Assembly: GCA_964289745.1 (NCBI GenBank)
Contig: CAXYMM010000001.1
Span: forward strand, 1,550,001-1,614,000
DNA: 64,000 nt
Direction of reading: 5' to 3'
From: Ekhidna sp964289745
GTDB lineage: Bacteria > Bacteroidota > Bacteroidia > Cytophagales > Cyclobacteriaceae
Below the pieces are notes generated by a model, which was not told where the DNA came from, did no database searches, and saw nothing but the letters and a program-made list of their open reading frames with translations. Shown in pieces: positions 16,275 through 24,558 of the stretch (position 1 is its first letter; the number at the start of each line of letters is the position of its first letter). The position numbers were made by a program, and so were the translations under genes.

Positions 16275-16723
16275 CAAAATCTTACAAGTTTAATAGTATT
16301 CATATTAGAAGTAAAATGATACTTGTGTTTAATAGCTGAAGAAATTGATATGAAAAAAGTCCGCTATGTATCGGGCTTCTTAAGAAAGAGATATTCCTGA
16401 TTCCTTTGGTATCTTTTATTCTTCAAATGATCCAATTAGTACCGTATTTTAGGCGAGTCGTTCTCCCGCAAGTAGTTGATGTAGATCATTGTAAACTGCA
16501 CTATATTTAAATGTGACCATTACGATATTATCAACATTGGCAACTAACTGGATCGTTTTCAGGAAGAGCAAGATGAAAAAATATTTTGATTAAGCTAGTT
16601 AGATTAAAAGATTTGAAATAACCACTTTTGAAATCAATCTACAAATTCCATTTGGGAAACAATTAGCGGGAAACATAAAATTTTATTTGAAGAAAAATTT
16701 AAAAGATATCCAAAGTTCAACTT
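16275..16723. other. Intergenic stretch with a possible short coding relic
   Basis: This 449-nt gap separates the divergent glsA and a small membrane protein gene. On the - strand, about 16452-16586, one frame without an obvious start reads KTIQLVANVDNIVMVTFKY and ends in AGERLA before a stop. It looks more protein-like than its surroundings but is short and unidentified. No RNA gene, repeat or clear promoter was recognised. Confidence 0.35.
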
Positions 16724-17377
16724 ATGAAACGAATTTTTAAAACTCTTGGCTTTTTATTACTCATAACCGTTGTGCTCGGCTTTATCACCTTCCTCTCGAT
16801 AAATGAATCTTTACCAGCAGGAATCAATGAACAGGGAGCCGAACGATTGATCGATGAAGTGTTTTCGACATTAAATAAACCTGGATATGATTCGATTCGG
16901 TATATCGAATTTACTTTTAAAGGTGTTCACCGCTACCAATGGGATCGAGAAAAGGAAGAAGTGATAGTTCATTGGGCCGATCAGGATGTAAAACTGAATC
17001 TCGGCATAGGCGTGGATAATTATAATGAAACTGAATACCAGGCGTATAAATACTTTGTCAATGATTCATTTTGGCTAGTAGCTCCTTTTAAGGCAAGGGA
17101 CGAGGGGGTTTCTGCCACTATTGTTGAAGTGAAAAACGCCCGCGGACTGCTACTGTCCTATTCATCAGGAGGTTTGACACCTGGAGATAGCTATCTTTGG
17201 ATCGTGGATAAAAGCGGTTTTCCAAAAGCATGGAAGCTTTGGACTTCTAATGTTCCAATCGGTGGATTGATGTTTAGTTGGGAAAACTGGACAAAGCTAG
17301 AGGGCGTTTATTTTTCAACCTTACATCAAAGCACAATTTTGAATTTAGAGATCACTGACCTGAAAGTGCGCCACTAA
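16724..17377 (+). CDS. Hypothetical membrane-anchored protein
   Basis: The family of this 217-aa protein was not recognised. It begins MKRIFKTLGFLLLITVVLGF, a basic end followed by one hydrophobic helix (about residues 7-27), so it is probably anchored in the inner membrane with the rest outside the cytoplasm, or exported. The rest is soluble, rich in aromatic residues (for example RYQWDREKEEVIVHW), and looks like a beta-rich globular domain. No lipobox cysteine is present. It converges with aroA, their stop codons overlapping by 3 nt. Confidence 0.7.
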   Translation: MKRIFKTLGFLLLITVVLGFITFLSINESLPAGINEQGAERLIDEVFSTLNKPGYDSIRYIEFTFKGVHRYQWDREKEEVIVHWADQDVKLNLGIGVDNYNETEYQAYKYFVNDSFWLVAPFKARDEGVSATIVEVKNARGLLLSYSSGGLTPGDSYLWIVDKSGFPKAWKLWTSNVPIGGLMFSWENWTKLEGVYFSTLHQSTILNLEITDLKVRH

Positions 17378-18633
17378 TCTATCTTCTCAATTATAATCCC
17401 CAGACTCTCTACTTCTTTCCAGAAATCAGGATACGATTTTTCTACCACCATTGGGTCTTTAATGGTTACGTCCATAATAAGTGATAGTGGGGCAAAAGCC
17501 ATCGCCATTCGGTGATCCTCATAAGTTTCCACTTCAATAGCTTGGGGTAGGAAATTGGAAGGTTTTAGAACCCATTTGTGGGAATTTTCTAATAGCGTTG
17601 CTCCCAGCTTGGAAAGTTCGTTCTTCATGGCCTGAATTCTGTCTGTCTCCTTGATCTTTAGGCTTTCCAGCCCTTTCATATTCAGTGTAATTCCAGAAAC
17701 AGCGGCCACGGTCACTACGGTTTGAGCCAGATCGGGGCAATGCTTAAAATCGAGTGTGAGGGAATATTTTTTTTGATTGCGCTTGATAAGTTTGACTTTA
17801 CCATTTTCAAAATGTGAGCCTACTCCCATGTTATACATGATACTGGCTATTTCATTGTCCCCCTGAGAAGAATAAGCCCAAATATTAGGAAGTGTTAAGC
17901 GACCTTTTTGTGAAAGTGCCACATAAGAGTACCAATAGCTCGCACCTGACCAATCACTCTCAACCTTATAAGGATTCGACTTATAGGTTTGAGGCTTTAT
18001 ACATATCGTGTTTTTCTTCCATTCAACTTTAACTCCAAAGTGTTGCATGATGTCAATAGTCAATTGAATATAAGGCCTGCTGAATATTTCGGTAGTCAGG
18101 TTCACTGTCAAACCATCTGATAGGCGAGGAGCGATCATGAGAAGCGCGCTTATGTACTGACTGCTAATATTCCCAGGAATATCGATTTGATTACTTTTCT
18201 GCTTGGTTATCTGATAAACTTTGATTGGTGGGTAGCCTTCCTTCTCTACATATTCGATATTAGCTCCTATCGTTCTTAATGCATCGACCAAAGGACCGAT
18301 GGGTCGTTTTTTCATTCGATCTGTTCCTGTGAGTGTTTGACCATTACCCTTTACAGCTAAATAGGCAGTGAGAAAACGCATGGTAGTACCCGCATCTTTT
18401 ACGTTGAGAATGTCATCCTGAGATTTAAGGAGAGATCGCATGGTGTGCGTATCCCGTGCATTAGAAAGATTCGAGATGGACTTACTTTCGCCGCCTACAA
18501 GCGCATTAATAATCAGGACTCTGTTACTCTCACTTTTGGAAGCTTCAAGATTTACTTGACCTGTTATTCTACTAGAGTGTTTTCTTAATCGATATTTCAA
18601 TTTGTAATAACGTTTGTAATCAATATTGTTCAA
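17374..18633 (-). CDS. aroA: 3-phosphoshikimate 1-carboxyvinyltransferase (EPSP synthase)
   Basis: AroA (419 aa) joins phosphoenolpyruvate to shikimate 3-phosphate, the sixth step of the shikimate pathway. Substrate-binding landmarks are EASKSESNRVLIINAL near residues 29-44, the DAGTTMRFLTAYLAV loop near 81-95, and KETDRIQAMKNELSKLGA near 337-354, with the DHRMAMAFAPL motif towards the end. The first 20 residues are a lysine/arginine/tyrosine-rich extension, and a later start cannot be excluded. aroB lies nearby on the same strand, 173 nt away. Confidence 0.95.
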   Translation of the reverse strand: MNNIDYKRYYKLKYRLRKHSSRITGQVNLEASKSESNRVLIINALVGGESKSISNLSNARDTHTMRSLLKSQDDILNVKDAGTTMRFLTAYLAVKGNGQTLTGTDRMKKRPIGPLVDALRTIGANIEYVEKEGYPPIKVYQITKQKSNQIDIPGNISSQYISALLMIAPRLSDGLTVNLTTEIFSRPYIQLTIDIMQHFGVKVEWKKNTICIKPQTYKSNPYKVESDWSGASYWYSYVALSQKGRLTLPNIWAYSSQGDNEIASIMYNMGVGSHFENGKVKLIKRNQKKYSLTLDFKHCPDLAQTVVTVAAVSGITLNMKGLESLKIKETDRIQAMKNELSKLGATLLENSHKWVLKPSNFLPQAIEVETYEDHRMAMAFAPLSLIMDVTIKDPMVVEKSYPDFWKEVESLGIIIEKID

Positions 18634-18657
18634 ACCATTTTAACTGATCGTGTGTCT

Positions 18658-18825
18658 ATGAATACAAATATGCCAAGAACTCGAACGATAGGAACAATTT
18701 TTGTCTCATTAGTCTTAGGAGTATTTGCTTTCTTTGTGTCATCGCACAAAGCGACGGATCGCAAAGTCTTAAAGCTAGTAGCACCTAAAAAAGAAAAAAC
18801 GGGAGATCAAGATCTTTTTATCTGA
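18658..18825 (+). CDS. Possible small single-pass membrane protein (55 aa)
   Basis: An ATG at 18658 opens 55 codons in the gap between aroA and aroB, opposite in strand to both. The predicted product has a basic N-terminus, one hydrophobic helix (about residues 11-28, TIFVSLVLGVFAFFV) and a charged lysine-rich tail. Its last 19 nt overlap the 3' end of aroB antisense. The layout is like real small membrane proteins, but no family was recognised and chance cannot be ruled out. Confidence 0.4.
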   Translation: MNTNMPRTRTIGTIFVSLVLGVFAFFVSSHKATDRKVLKLVAPKKEKTGDQDLFI

Positions 18826-19850
18826 TTCCAATACTCCAAGCTTTTAATGATAGCTTCCTTGCTTACTTCATCATTGTAAGAACACTCGCCTATTCCATTT
18901 AATAAAGAGAACTTTATTTTACCTCCTATATTCTTCTTATCCTGAAGCAAATAGTACTCTAGCTCATCGAACTCAAGTATAGATGGTAGATCATACAGAT
19001 GAGTTAAAAATGAAAAAATATCGTTAAATGTCTCATTAGAGATCATGTTTAGTTCCAAAGAAAGGTTTGCCTCCAAGATCATACCGAGTGCAATGGCTTC
19101 TCCATGCAAAAGCGGATTTTCGGTATGAAGAAAAAGGCTTTCGATAGCATGACCAAATGTATGTCCAAAATTCAACGTCTTTCTTAGCCTGTCCTCTAAT
19201 GGATCTTGAGATACGACTTCCTGTTTGATTTCGACAGATCGCTTGATGATTTTTTTCCAATCCATATCATCGATAGATTGACTTTGGATTTCCTGCCAGT
19301 AGGATGCATCTCGAATTAATGCGTGCTTGATCACTTCTGCGAAACCTGATAATAGTTCTCTTCGTGGAAGAGTATGAATGAATTCAGGATGGATAATTAC
19401 TTTTTCTGGTTCTTTAAATAGTCCGATGTGATTTTTTAAGGCTCTAAAGTCTATGCCTAGCTTTCCACCTATGCTCGCATCTACCTGAGACAGAAGTGTT
19501 GTAGGAAGGTTGATAAAAGCGATACCTCGTTTGTAAGTGGCAGCTACGAACCCCCCCATGTCTCCAATAACACCGCCTCCCAAATTGATAAGTAAGCTTT
19601 TTCGGGAAAAATTAGCTTTGGTGAGGCAATCCCATAAATAATCACAGGTGTTTAAATTTTTTTGAGTTTCGCCACTTTTTATTTCCAAGAGGTGATCATA
19701 GGCAATATCCAGTTTCGGCTGGCAGTGAAGTTTTGTATTCTCATCCACCAGCAAAGCTATTTTATCAGGATTAATGGTAGAGATCGCATTTAGCACATCC
19801 TCAGAGAGATGATCGGAGAATTTTACATAGGACGGTAGGTTGTTTGGCAT
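18807..19850 (-). CDS. aroB: 3-dehydroquinate synthase
   Basis: AroB (347 aa) converts DAHP to 3-dehydroquinate, the second step of the shikimate pathway, using NAD+ and a divalent metal. The NAD-binding GGGVIGDMGGFVAATYKRG near residues 100-118, the FINLPTTLLSQVDASIGGK stretch, and the metal ligands in FAEVIKHALI and LNFGHTFGHAIE are all present. The start MPNNLPSYVKFSD is the first ATG. Its promoter should lie in the 58 nt shared with the divergent proline dehydrogenase gene. Confidence 0.96.
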   Translation of the reverse strand: MPNNLPSYVKFSDHLSEDVLNAISTINPDKIALLVDENTKLHCQPKLDIAYDHLLEIKSGETQKNLNTCDYLWDCLTKANFSRKSLLINLGGGVIGDMGGFVAATYKRGIAFINLPTTLLSQVDASIGGKLGIDFRALKNHIGLFKEPEKVIIHPEFIHTLPRRELLSGFAEVIKHALIRDASYWQEIQSQSIDDMDWKKIIKRSVEIKQEVVSQDPLEDRLRKTLNFGHTFGHAIESLFLHTENPLLHGEAIALGMILEANLSLELNMISNETFNDIFSFLTHLYDLPSILEFDELEYYLLQDKKNIGGKIKFSLLNGIGECSYNDEVSKEAIIKSLEYWNQIKRS

Positions 19851-19908
19851 TTAAGTTTTGGCTTATGATGTAGTGGTCTTTTCTATCTTTACATACCGTT
19901 TCAAAATT

Positions 19909-21090
19909 ATGCAATCAAACTCAATCAATTTTGATGACACTAAGACCGCTTTTGCATACAAAAGCACTAAAGAGCTTTTAAAATCTCATTTTGTCTTTTC
20001 CTCAATGGAGAAGCCATGGATGGTAAATTTGGGAACTCGCCTTATCAACTTTGCATTGAATTTGAAACTGCCCGTAAGAGGAATCATAAAGTCTACACTA
20101 TTCGATCAGTTTTGTGGCGGGGAATCCATTGAAGACTGCCAGTCAACCATCGAAACTTTGGGAAATAAAAATGTTCATACAATACTGGATTACTCTGTCG
20201 AAGGACTCGAAAATGAAGAGAGCTATGAAAAGGTAAAACAAGAAACCATTAGAGGCATAGTATACGCAAGTAATGTTAAGAACATTCCTTTCTGCATCAT
20301 TAAGCTTTCTGGTTTAGGTCCTGCCGACCTTATGATGAAAGCACAAGCAGATGAGCCTCTATCTGAAATGGAGAAAAAAAAGCTTTGCAATTGTGAAAAG
20401 CGTGTCGATGAAATTGTAGCGAAAGTTAGTGAAGCGGGATTAAACCTGATGATTGACGCTGAGGAGTCTTGGTTTCAAAACTTTGTAGATGGTATAGTCT
20501 ATCAGATGATGCAAAAGTACAACAAAGAACACCCCATTGTGTATAATACTTACCAAATGTATCGTCATGATATGAATGTTCGGCTAGAGCGGGCGCTGAA
20601 AGATGCTCAACAGCTAGGCTACTATATGGGTGCAAAGCTGGTACGAGGAGCGTACATGGAAAAGGAAAATGAACGCGCTCAAGAAAAAGGATACACATCG
20701 CCTATTCATACTTCTAAATCTGAAGTAGATGCCGATTACAATAAAGCAATATCGCTCTGTATTGATAACATCGATAAGATGGGACTTTGCATTGGTAGCC
20801 ATAATGAAACCTCCAACCTTGAGACAATAAAGTTGATGGCGAAAAAAAATATTCAGAATAAGGATGGGCGGATTTACTTTGCTCAGCTTTTAGGGATGAG
20901 CGATAATATTTCATTTAAGCTAGCCAGCGAAGGGTATAATGTGGCCAAATACGTTCCCTATGGCCTGGTAGAAAAGGTGCTGCCTTACCTTTTTAGGAGA
21001 GCCGAAGAAAACACCTCTATTTCAGGGCAAAGTGGGAGAGAGCTTGCATTAATAAAAAAAGAAATCAAACGTAGAAAAGAAGAAAAATAA
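19909..21090 (+). CDS. Proline dehydrogenase
   Basis: The product (393 aa) is a monofunctional FAD-dependent proline dehydrogenase, oxidising L-proline to pyrroline-5-carboxylate and feeding the respiratory chain. The barrel carries LDYSVEG, LMIDAEESWFQ, YNTYQMYRHD and the strand AKLVRGAYMEKEN with the FAD-contacting arginine and lysine, and the C-terminal YVPYGLVEKVLPYLFRRAEEN, which is the proline-binding helix with its arginine pair. The frame opens at TTG 19858, but ATG 19909 gives the natural start. It is followed by lysS after 4 nt. Confidence 0.93.
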   Translation: MQSNSINFDDTKTAFAYKSTKELLKSHFVFSSMEKPWMVNLGTRLINFALNLKLPVRGIIKSTLFDQFCGGESIEDCQSTIETLGNKNVHTILDYSVEGLENEESYEKVKQETIRGIVYASNVKNIPFCIIKLSGLGPADLMMKAQADEPLSEMEKKKLCNCEKRVDEIVAKVSEAGLNLMIDAEESWFQNFVDGIVYQMMQKYNKEHPIVYNTYQMYRHDMNVRLERALKDAQQLGYYMGAKLVRGAYMEKENERAQEKGYTSPIHTSKSEVDADYNKAISLCIDNIDKMGLCIGSHNETSNLETIKLMAKKNIQNKDGRIYFAQLLGMSDNISFKLASEGYNVAKYVPYGLVEKVLPYLFRRAEENTSISGQSGRELALIKKEIKRRKEEK

Positions 21091-21094
21091 TTGA

Positions 21095-22813
21095 ATGCGA
21101 CTGAGCGAACAAGAACTTTTACGCAGAAAATCACGCAAAGAATTGATGGCTATGGGGGTAGACCCTTACCCAGCTGAAAGCTTTGATGTAACCGCTACGA
21201 CAACTGACATCAAACAAAATTTTGATGAAAGACCTAGCGATTTCAAAGAGGTGAGTATTGCTGGCAGGTTGATGTCGAGAAGAATTATGGGTTCGGCATC
21301 TTTTGCAGAAATTCAGGATTCAACTGGTAGAATTCAGATTTACCTAAGGCGAGATGATATATGCCCCAAAGAAGACAAGACACTCTACAACGACATCTTT
21401 AAAAAGAAAATGGATGTTGGAGATATCATCGGTATCAAAGGATATGGATTTAAAACAGAAGTAGGAGAAATTTCGGTTCACGTAATGGAACTGAAACTGT
21501 TGACCAAGTCGTTAAAACCTTTGCCCATCGTAAAAGAAGTGACCAATAAAGAGGGCAATACCATGATTTATGATGCATTCTCAGATCCCGAGCAGCGCTA
21601 CCGCCAACGCTACCTAGATTTGATTGTAAATCCTGAAATCCGAAGAACATTTAGGCAACGAACGAAGCTCGTCAATTCTATTAGAGAGTTTTTAGCTGAT
21701 ATGGGTTATTTGGAGGTAGAGACACCGATTCTACAACCATTGTATGGAGGAGCCGCTGCCAGGCCTTTCAAGACGCATCACAACAGGCTGGATATGACGC
21801 TCTATTTGCGCATAGCAAATGAACTATACCTTAAGCGATTAATCGTAGGAGGATACGATGGCGTATTTGAATTTGCTAAGGATTTTCGAAATGAGGGGAT
21901 GAGCCGCTTTCACAATCCGGAGTTTACTCAGGTAGAGCTTTATGTGGCATACAAAGACTACAACTGGATGATGGGTACAATGGAAGCCATGATTGAAAAG
22001 GTGGCAATGGCCCTTTATGGAAAGACTCAGGTGCAGGTCGGAGCCAATTTGATAGATTTTAAAAGACCCTGGAAGCGGTTTACGATGTTTGAAGTAATCG
22101 AGCATTTTACAGGAATCGACATATCTGAAATGGAAGAACCAGAGCTTCGATCAATCGCAAAGGAACTCCAAGTAACGCTTGATGATACCATGGCCAAGGG
22201 TAAAATAATTGATGAAATATTTGGGGAGAAATGTGAGCCATTTCTTATTCAGCCTACGTTTATTACCGACTACCCAGTAGAAATGTCTCCATTGACTAAA
22301 AAGCACCGTTCGAAAGAAGGGCTGGTAGAGCGCTTTGAGGCTATATGTAATGGAAAAGAAATAATGAATTCCTATTCTGAGCTTAATGATCCTATAGAAC
22401 AGCGTGAGCGTTTTGAAGAGCAGTTAGAACTTGGGAAGAGAGGTGATGATGAGGCCATGACCTTAGATGAAGACTTTTTGAGAGCCCTTGAATTCGGGAT
22501 GCCTCCTACAGCAGGTGTGGGTCTAGGCATCGATCGGCTATCCATGATTATGACTAATTCTAACTCCATTCAAGATGTTCTATTTTTTCCACAGATGAGA
22601 CCAAAGATAAAATCCGAGGTAGCCAAATTCAGCGGAGATGAGAAAAATGTTTTTGAAACACTAGAAAAAGCAAAGAGAATTGAGCTATCCGAACTCAAAT
22701 CTCAATCAGGTCTATCCAATAAAAAATGGGATAAAACCATAAAGGTATTAACTCAGGGAGGCTATGCCAAGGTTAGCAAAACAGAAGAAGGACTATTCGT
22801 TGAGCTTAGTTGA
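21095..22813 (+). CDS. lysS: Lysine--tRNA ligase (class II)
   Basis: LysRS (572 aa) charges tRNA-Lys. The N-terminal OB-fold anticodon domain spans about residues 52-150; class II motif 1 is near MGYLEVETPILQP, motif 2 is FRNEGMSRFHNPEFTQVE, and motif 3 is GVGLGIDRLSMIM. It is about 70 residues longer than E. coli LysS: after motif 3 and the DVLFFPQMRP segment it carries an extra C-terminal helical/winged domain, as seen in Bacteroidota. It is 4 nt from proline dehydrogenase and likely cotranscribed. Confidence 0.96.
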   Translation: MRLSEQELLRRKSRKELMAMGVDPYPAESFDVTATTTDIKQNFDERPSDFKEVSIAGRLMSRRIMGSASFAEIQDSTGRIQIYLRRDDICPKEDKTLYNDIFKKKMDVGDIIGIKGYGFKTEVGEISVHVMELKLLTKSLKPLPIVKEVTNKEGNTMIYDAFSDPEQRYRQRYLDLIVNPEIRRTFRQRTKLVNSIREFLADMGYLEVETPILQPLYGGAAARPFKTHHNRLDMTLYLRIANELYLKRLIVGGYDGVFEFAKDFRNEGMSRFHNPEFTQVELYVAYKDYNWMMGTMEAMIEKVAMALYGKTQVQVGANLIDFKRPWKRFTMFEVIEHFTGIDISEMEEPELRSIAKELQVTLDDTMAKGKIIDEIFGEKCEPFLIQPTFITDYPVEMSPLTKKHRSKEGLVERFEAICNGKEIMNSYSELNDPIEQRERFEEQLELGKRGDDEAMTLDEDFLRALEFGMPPTAGVGLGIDRLSMIMTNSNSIQDVLFFPQMRPKIKSEVAKFSGDEKNVFETLEKAKRIELSELKSQSGLSNKKWDKTIKVLTQGGYAKVSKTEEGLFVELS

Positions 22814-23146
22814 TGACAGAAAGAAATGTTTGAGTATGACCTTCGGCTATTATAATTAAAAGCACAATTTTCACTAGTAAAAAGGGAAGGGAAATCCTAC
22901 GATACTCGTCCAACGGTATTGTCCCAAAAAGTGTTGTTAATTTAAAAATTGAAAAAAGGTTTTCTTTAGTAAAATATCTGCACTTTTTGTAAAAGGTTTT
23001 ATCTAAGTATCCTTTTACCTGAATCAATCACCTAATCATGTAGGGGCGGTAAATATTTTAGTGATCTGCTTTAGCGTATGAGGATCGGTAAAATATTGTA
23101 TTTGCCAACTGATTGCATCAATCATTTCAAATGAATATTAGCCAAC
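22814..23146. other. Intergenic stretch after lysS
   Basis: This 333-nt gap lies between the ends of lysS (+) and a hypothetical gene (-). The only open frame (22806-23027 on the - strand) overlaps the lysS stop, has no recognisable product and was not accepted. No terminator with a T-run, repeat or RNA was recognised. Confidence 0.5.
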
Positions 23147-24169
23147 TTACAATCGATAGAACCACTCTCCATTTAGTTGAAAGGAGTTGAAAGTGTAGAT
23201 TAATATTTGCTCTGAGGGGTTGTCTACATTCGCCAAGATCAGATGTGTATCGTTTGCTTCTTTGAAATAGGTAGTATTTACTCCGCTATTTGAAATATTG
23301 ATAAAATAGTATCGATTGGTTTTATTATCATAACCAAAGTATATCTCAGTATCTGAAGAGGTAATTTTCAGTACATTTTCAAAACGTATTTCCGATTTCC
23401 AATTTTTTCCTGATTTTGTTCGATAGGATCCTCTCATGGTTTCAAAAATGAATTTTTTATTTCCATTTGGATTTATGGGGTAGATCTTGGTAGCAGCTTC
23501 TGCTGCTTCATAAAACTTATCCCTTACCAATTTCGGATAGCTTGTAAGACTATCTGTAAATGCTGAGGGGAAAGACAAATGAAGAAATGAAGTGCTGGTG
23601 GCTTTTCGATTATTAATGGTTTTGTGGATTTTTGGTTTGCCATCGTAGGTTAGAAGCGTCAATAGCTCCCCTTTAGCGAACCTTCCTGTTGCTTCATTTA
23701 CTTTTTTAATTTCAATGGAGTAAGGATTTATATCCTGAATTCGGAAAGTTCTGACGATGTAATTTTTGTTCTTAAAGTCTGCCGTAACTCGGTATCTTGA
23801 AGAAATCTGCTTTATGGTGACTTCTTTATTTTCATTTATATAAAAGGTATTGGTCCACCATTTTTCGCTACGCGCATCATAGTACACATAGTCGAGCTTG
23901 GAACTGAGCCAGTCTATTGCAGATTTGAATGCTACCTCATCTTCTTGAGGGGATTGCCCGTTTAGGTTAAATAGTGCGACGAAACTAAATAACTTTAGTG
24001 TTATCTTTATAAGTTTTTTTATAACAAATTGTCTGGTTTGGTTGATATATAATCTAAATATTTGAAGAAGGATAATCTTAACGAGCCAAAACCCTCTCTC
24101 ATCTCTTCTCGCTTGCAAATGAGGGGAGTGTTTCAAAATGTGTGTCGGCAATGAAAAAGGTTCGATCAC
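23147..24169 (-). CDS. Hypothetical secreted protein, start uncertain
   Basis: The family of this protein was not recognised. The mature part (from about residue 73) is a soluble domain rich in Lys, Asn and aromatic residues. What looks like a normal signal peptide (KKLIKITLKLFSFVALF) lies inside the frame at about residues 51-67, and the codon just before it (24022-24020) is ATA where ATG would be expected. The upstream 49 codons therefore probably are not protein. Either an ATA start is used, a longer form is made, or the start was lost by mutation. Confidence 0.55.
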   Translation of the reverse strand: MIEPFSLPTHILKHSPHLQARRDERGFWLVKIILLQIFRLYINQTRQFVIKKLIKITLKLFSFVALFNLNGQSPQEDEVAFKSAIDWLSSKLDYVYYDARSEKWWTNTFYINENKEVTIKQISSRYRVTADFKNKNYIVRTFRIQDINPYSIEIKKVNEATGRFAKGELLTLLTYDGKPKIHKTINNRKATSTSFLHLSFPSAFTDSLTSYPKLVRDKFYEAAEAATKIYPINPNGNKKFIFETMRGSYRTKSGKNWKSEIRFENVLKITSSDTEIYFGYDNKTNRYYFINISNSGVNTTYFKEANDTHLILANVDNPSEQILIYTFNSFQLNGEWFYRL

Positions 24170-24558
24170 TTAACACCAAACCCCTTGTAATCATCTCCAA
24201 AATATCACTTAGACTATTTTTTCTTTCTAATCGAACTCTAGATTGATAATGCTTTACAACTGATTTTTACTTACATTAAATTTAGGCTTCTTTCTGTTTT
24301 TACTTCATAATTTTTCTTGTTTTTAATTATAAAGTTATTCCATGGGAGACCTTTTCCATTCTTTTATGATTAGATGGGGTAGTATGGCGAAACTTCGAAT
24401 TATCCATTCGATCTAGCCAAAAAAGACGCACTGGTAATAGCTCTTCTCCAAAACAACCAGTTCTGCTTCTTCATTTTTCCTCCAAACTGTTAAACTTTCA
24501 CTTTTTCTTCTATTTTTAATCCTTTTAATACGTTATATGGATGAGTCCATTTCAAGGA
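24170..24558. other. Intergenic stretch downstream of fadD
   Basis: This 389-nt, strongly AT-rich gap lies between two - strand genes, so it holds the end of the fadD transcript and the promoter region of the hypothetical gene at 23147. No hairpin with T-run, promoter pair, RNA or gene could be supported. Confidence 0.45.

Noticed and set aside
22806..23027. 73-codon frame on the - strand after lysS
   Set aside because: It overlaps the lysS stop and the sequence is not like any family I know; not enough support for a gene or relic.
24083..24135. Dispersed palindromic repeat near the start of the gene at 23147
   Set aside because: The GC-poor stretch looks vaguely repeat-like, but no second copy was found in the window.
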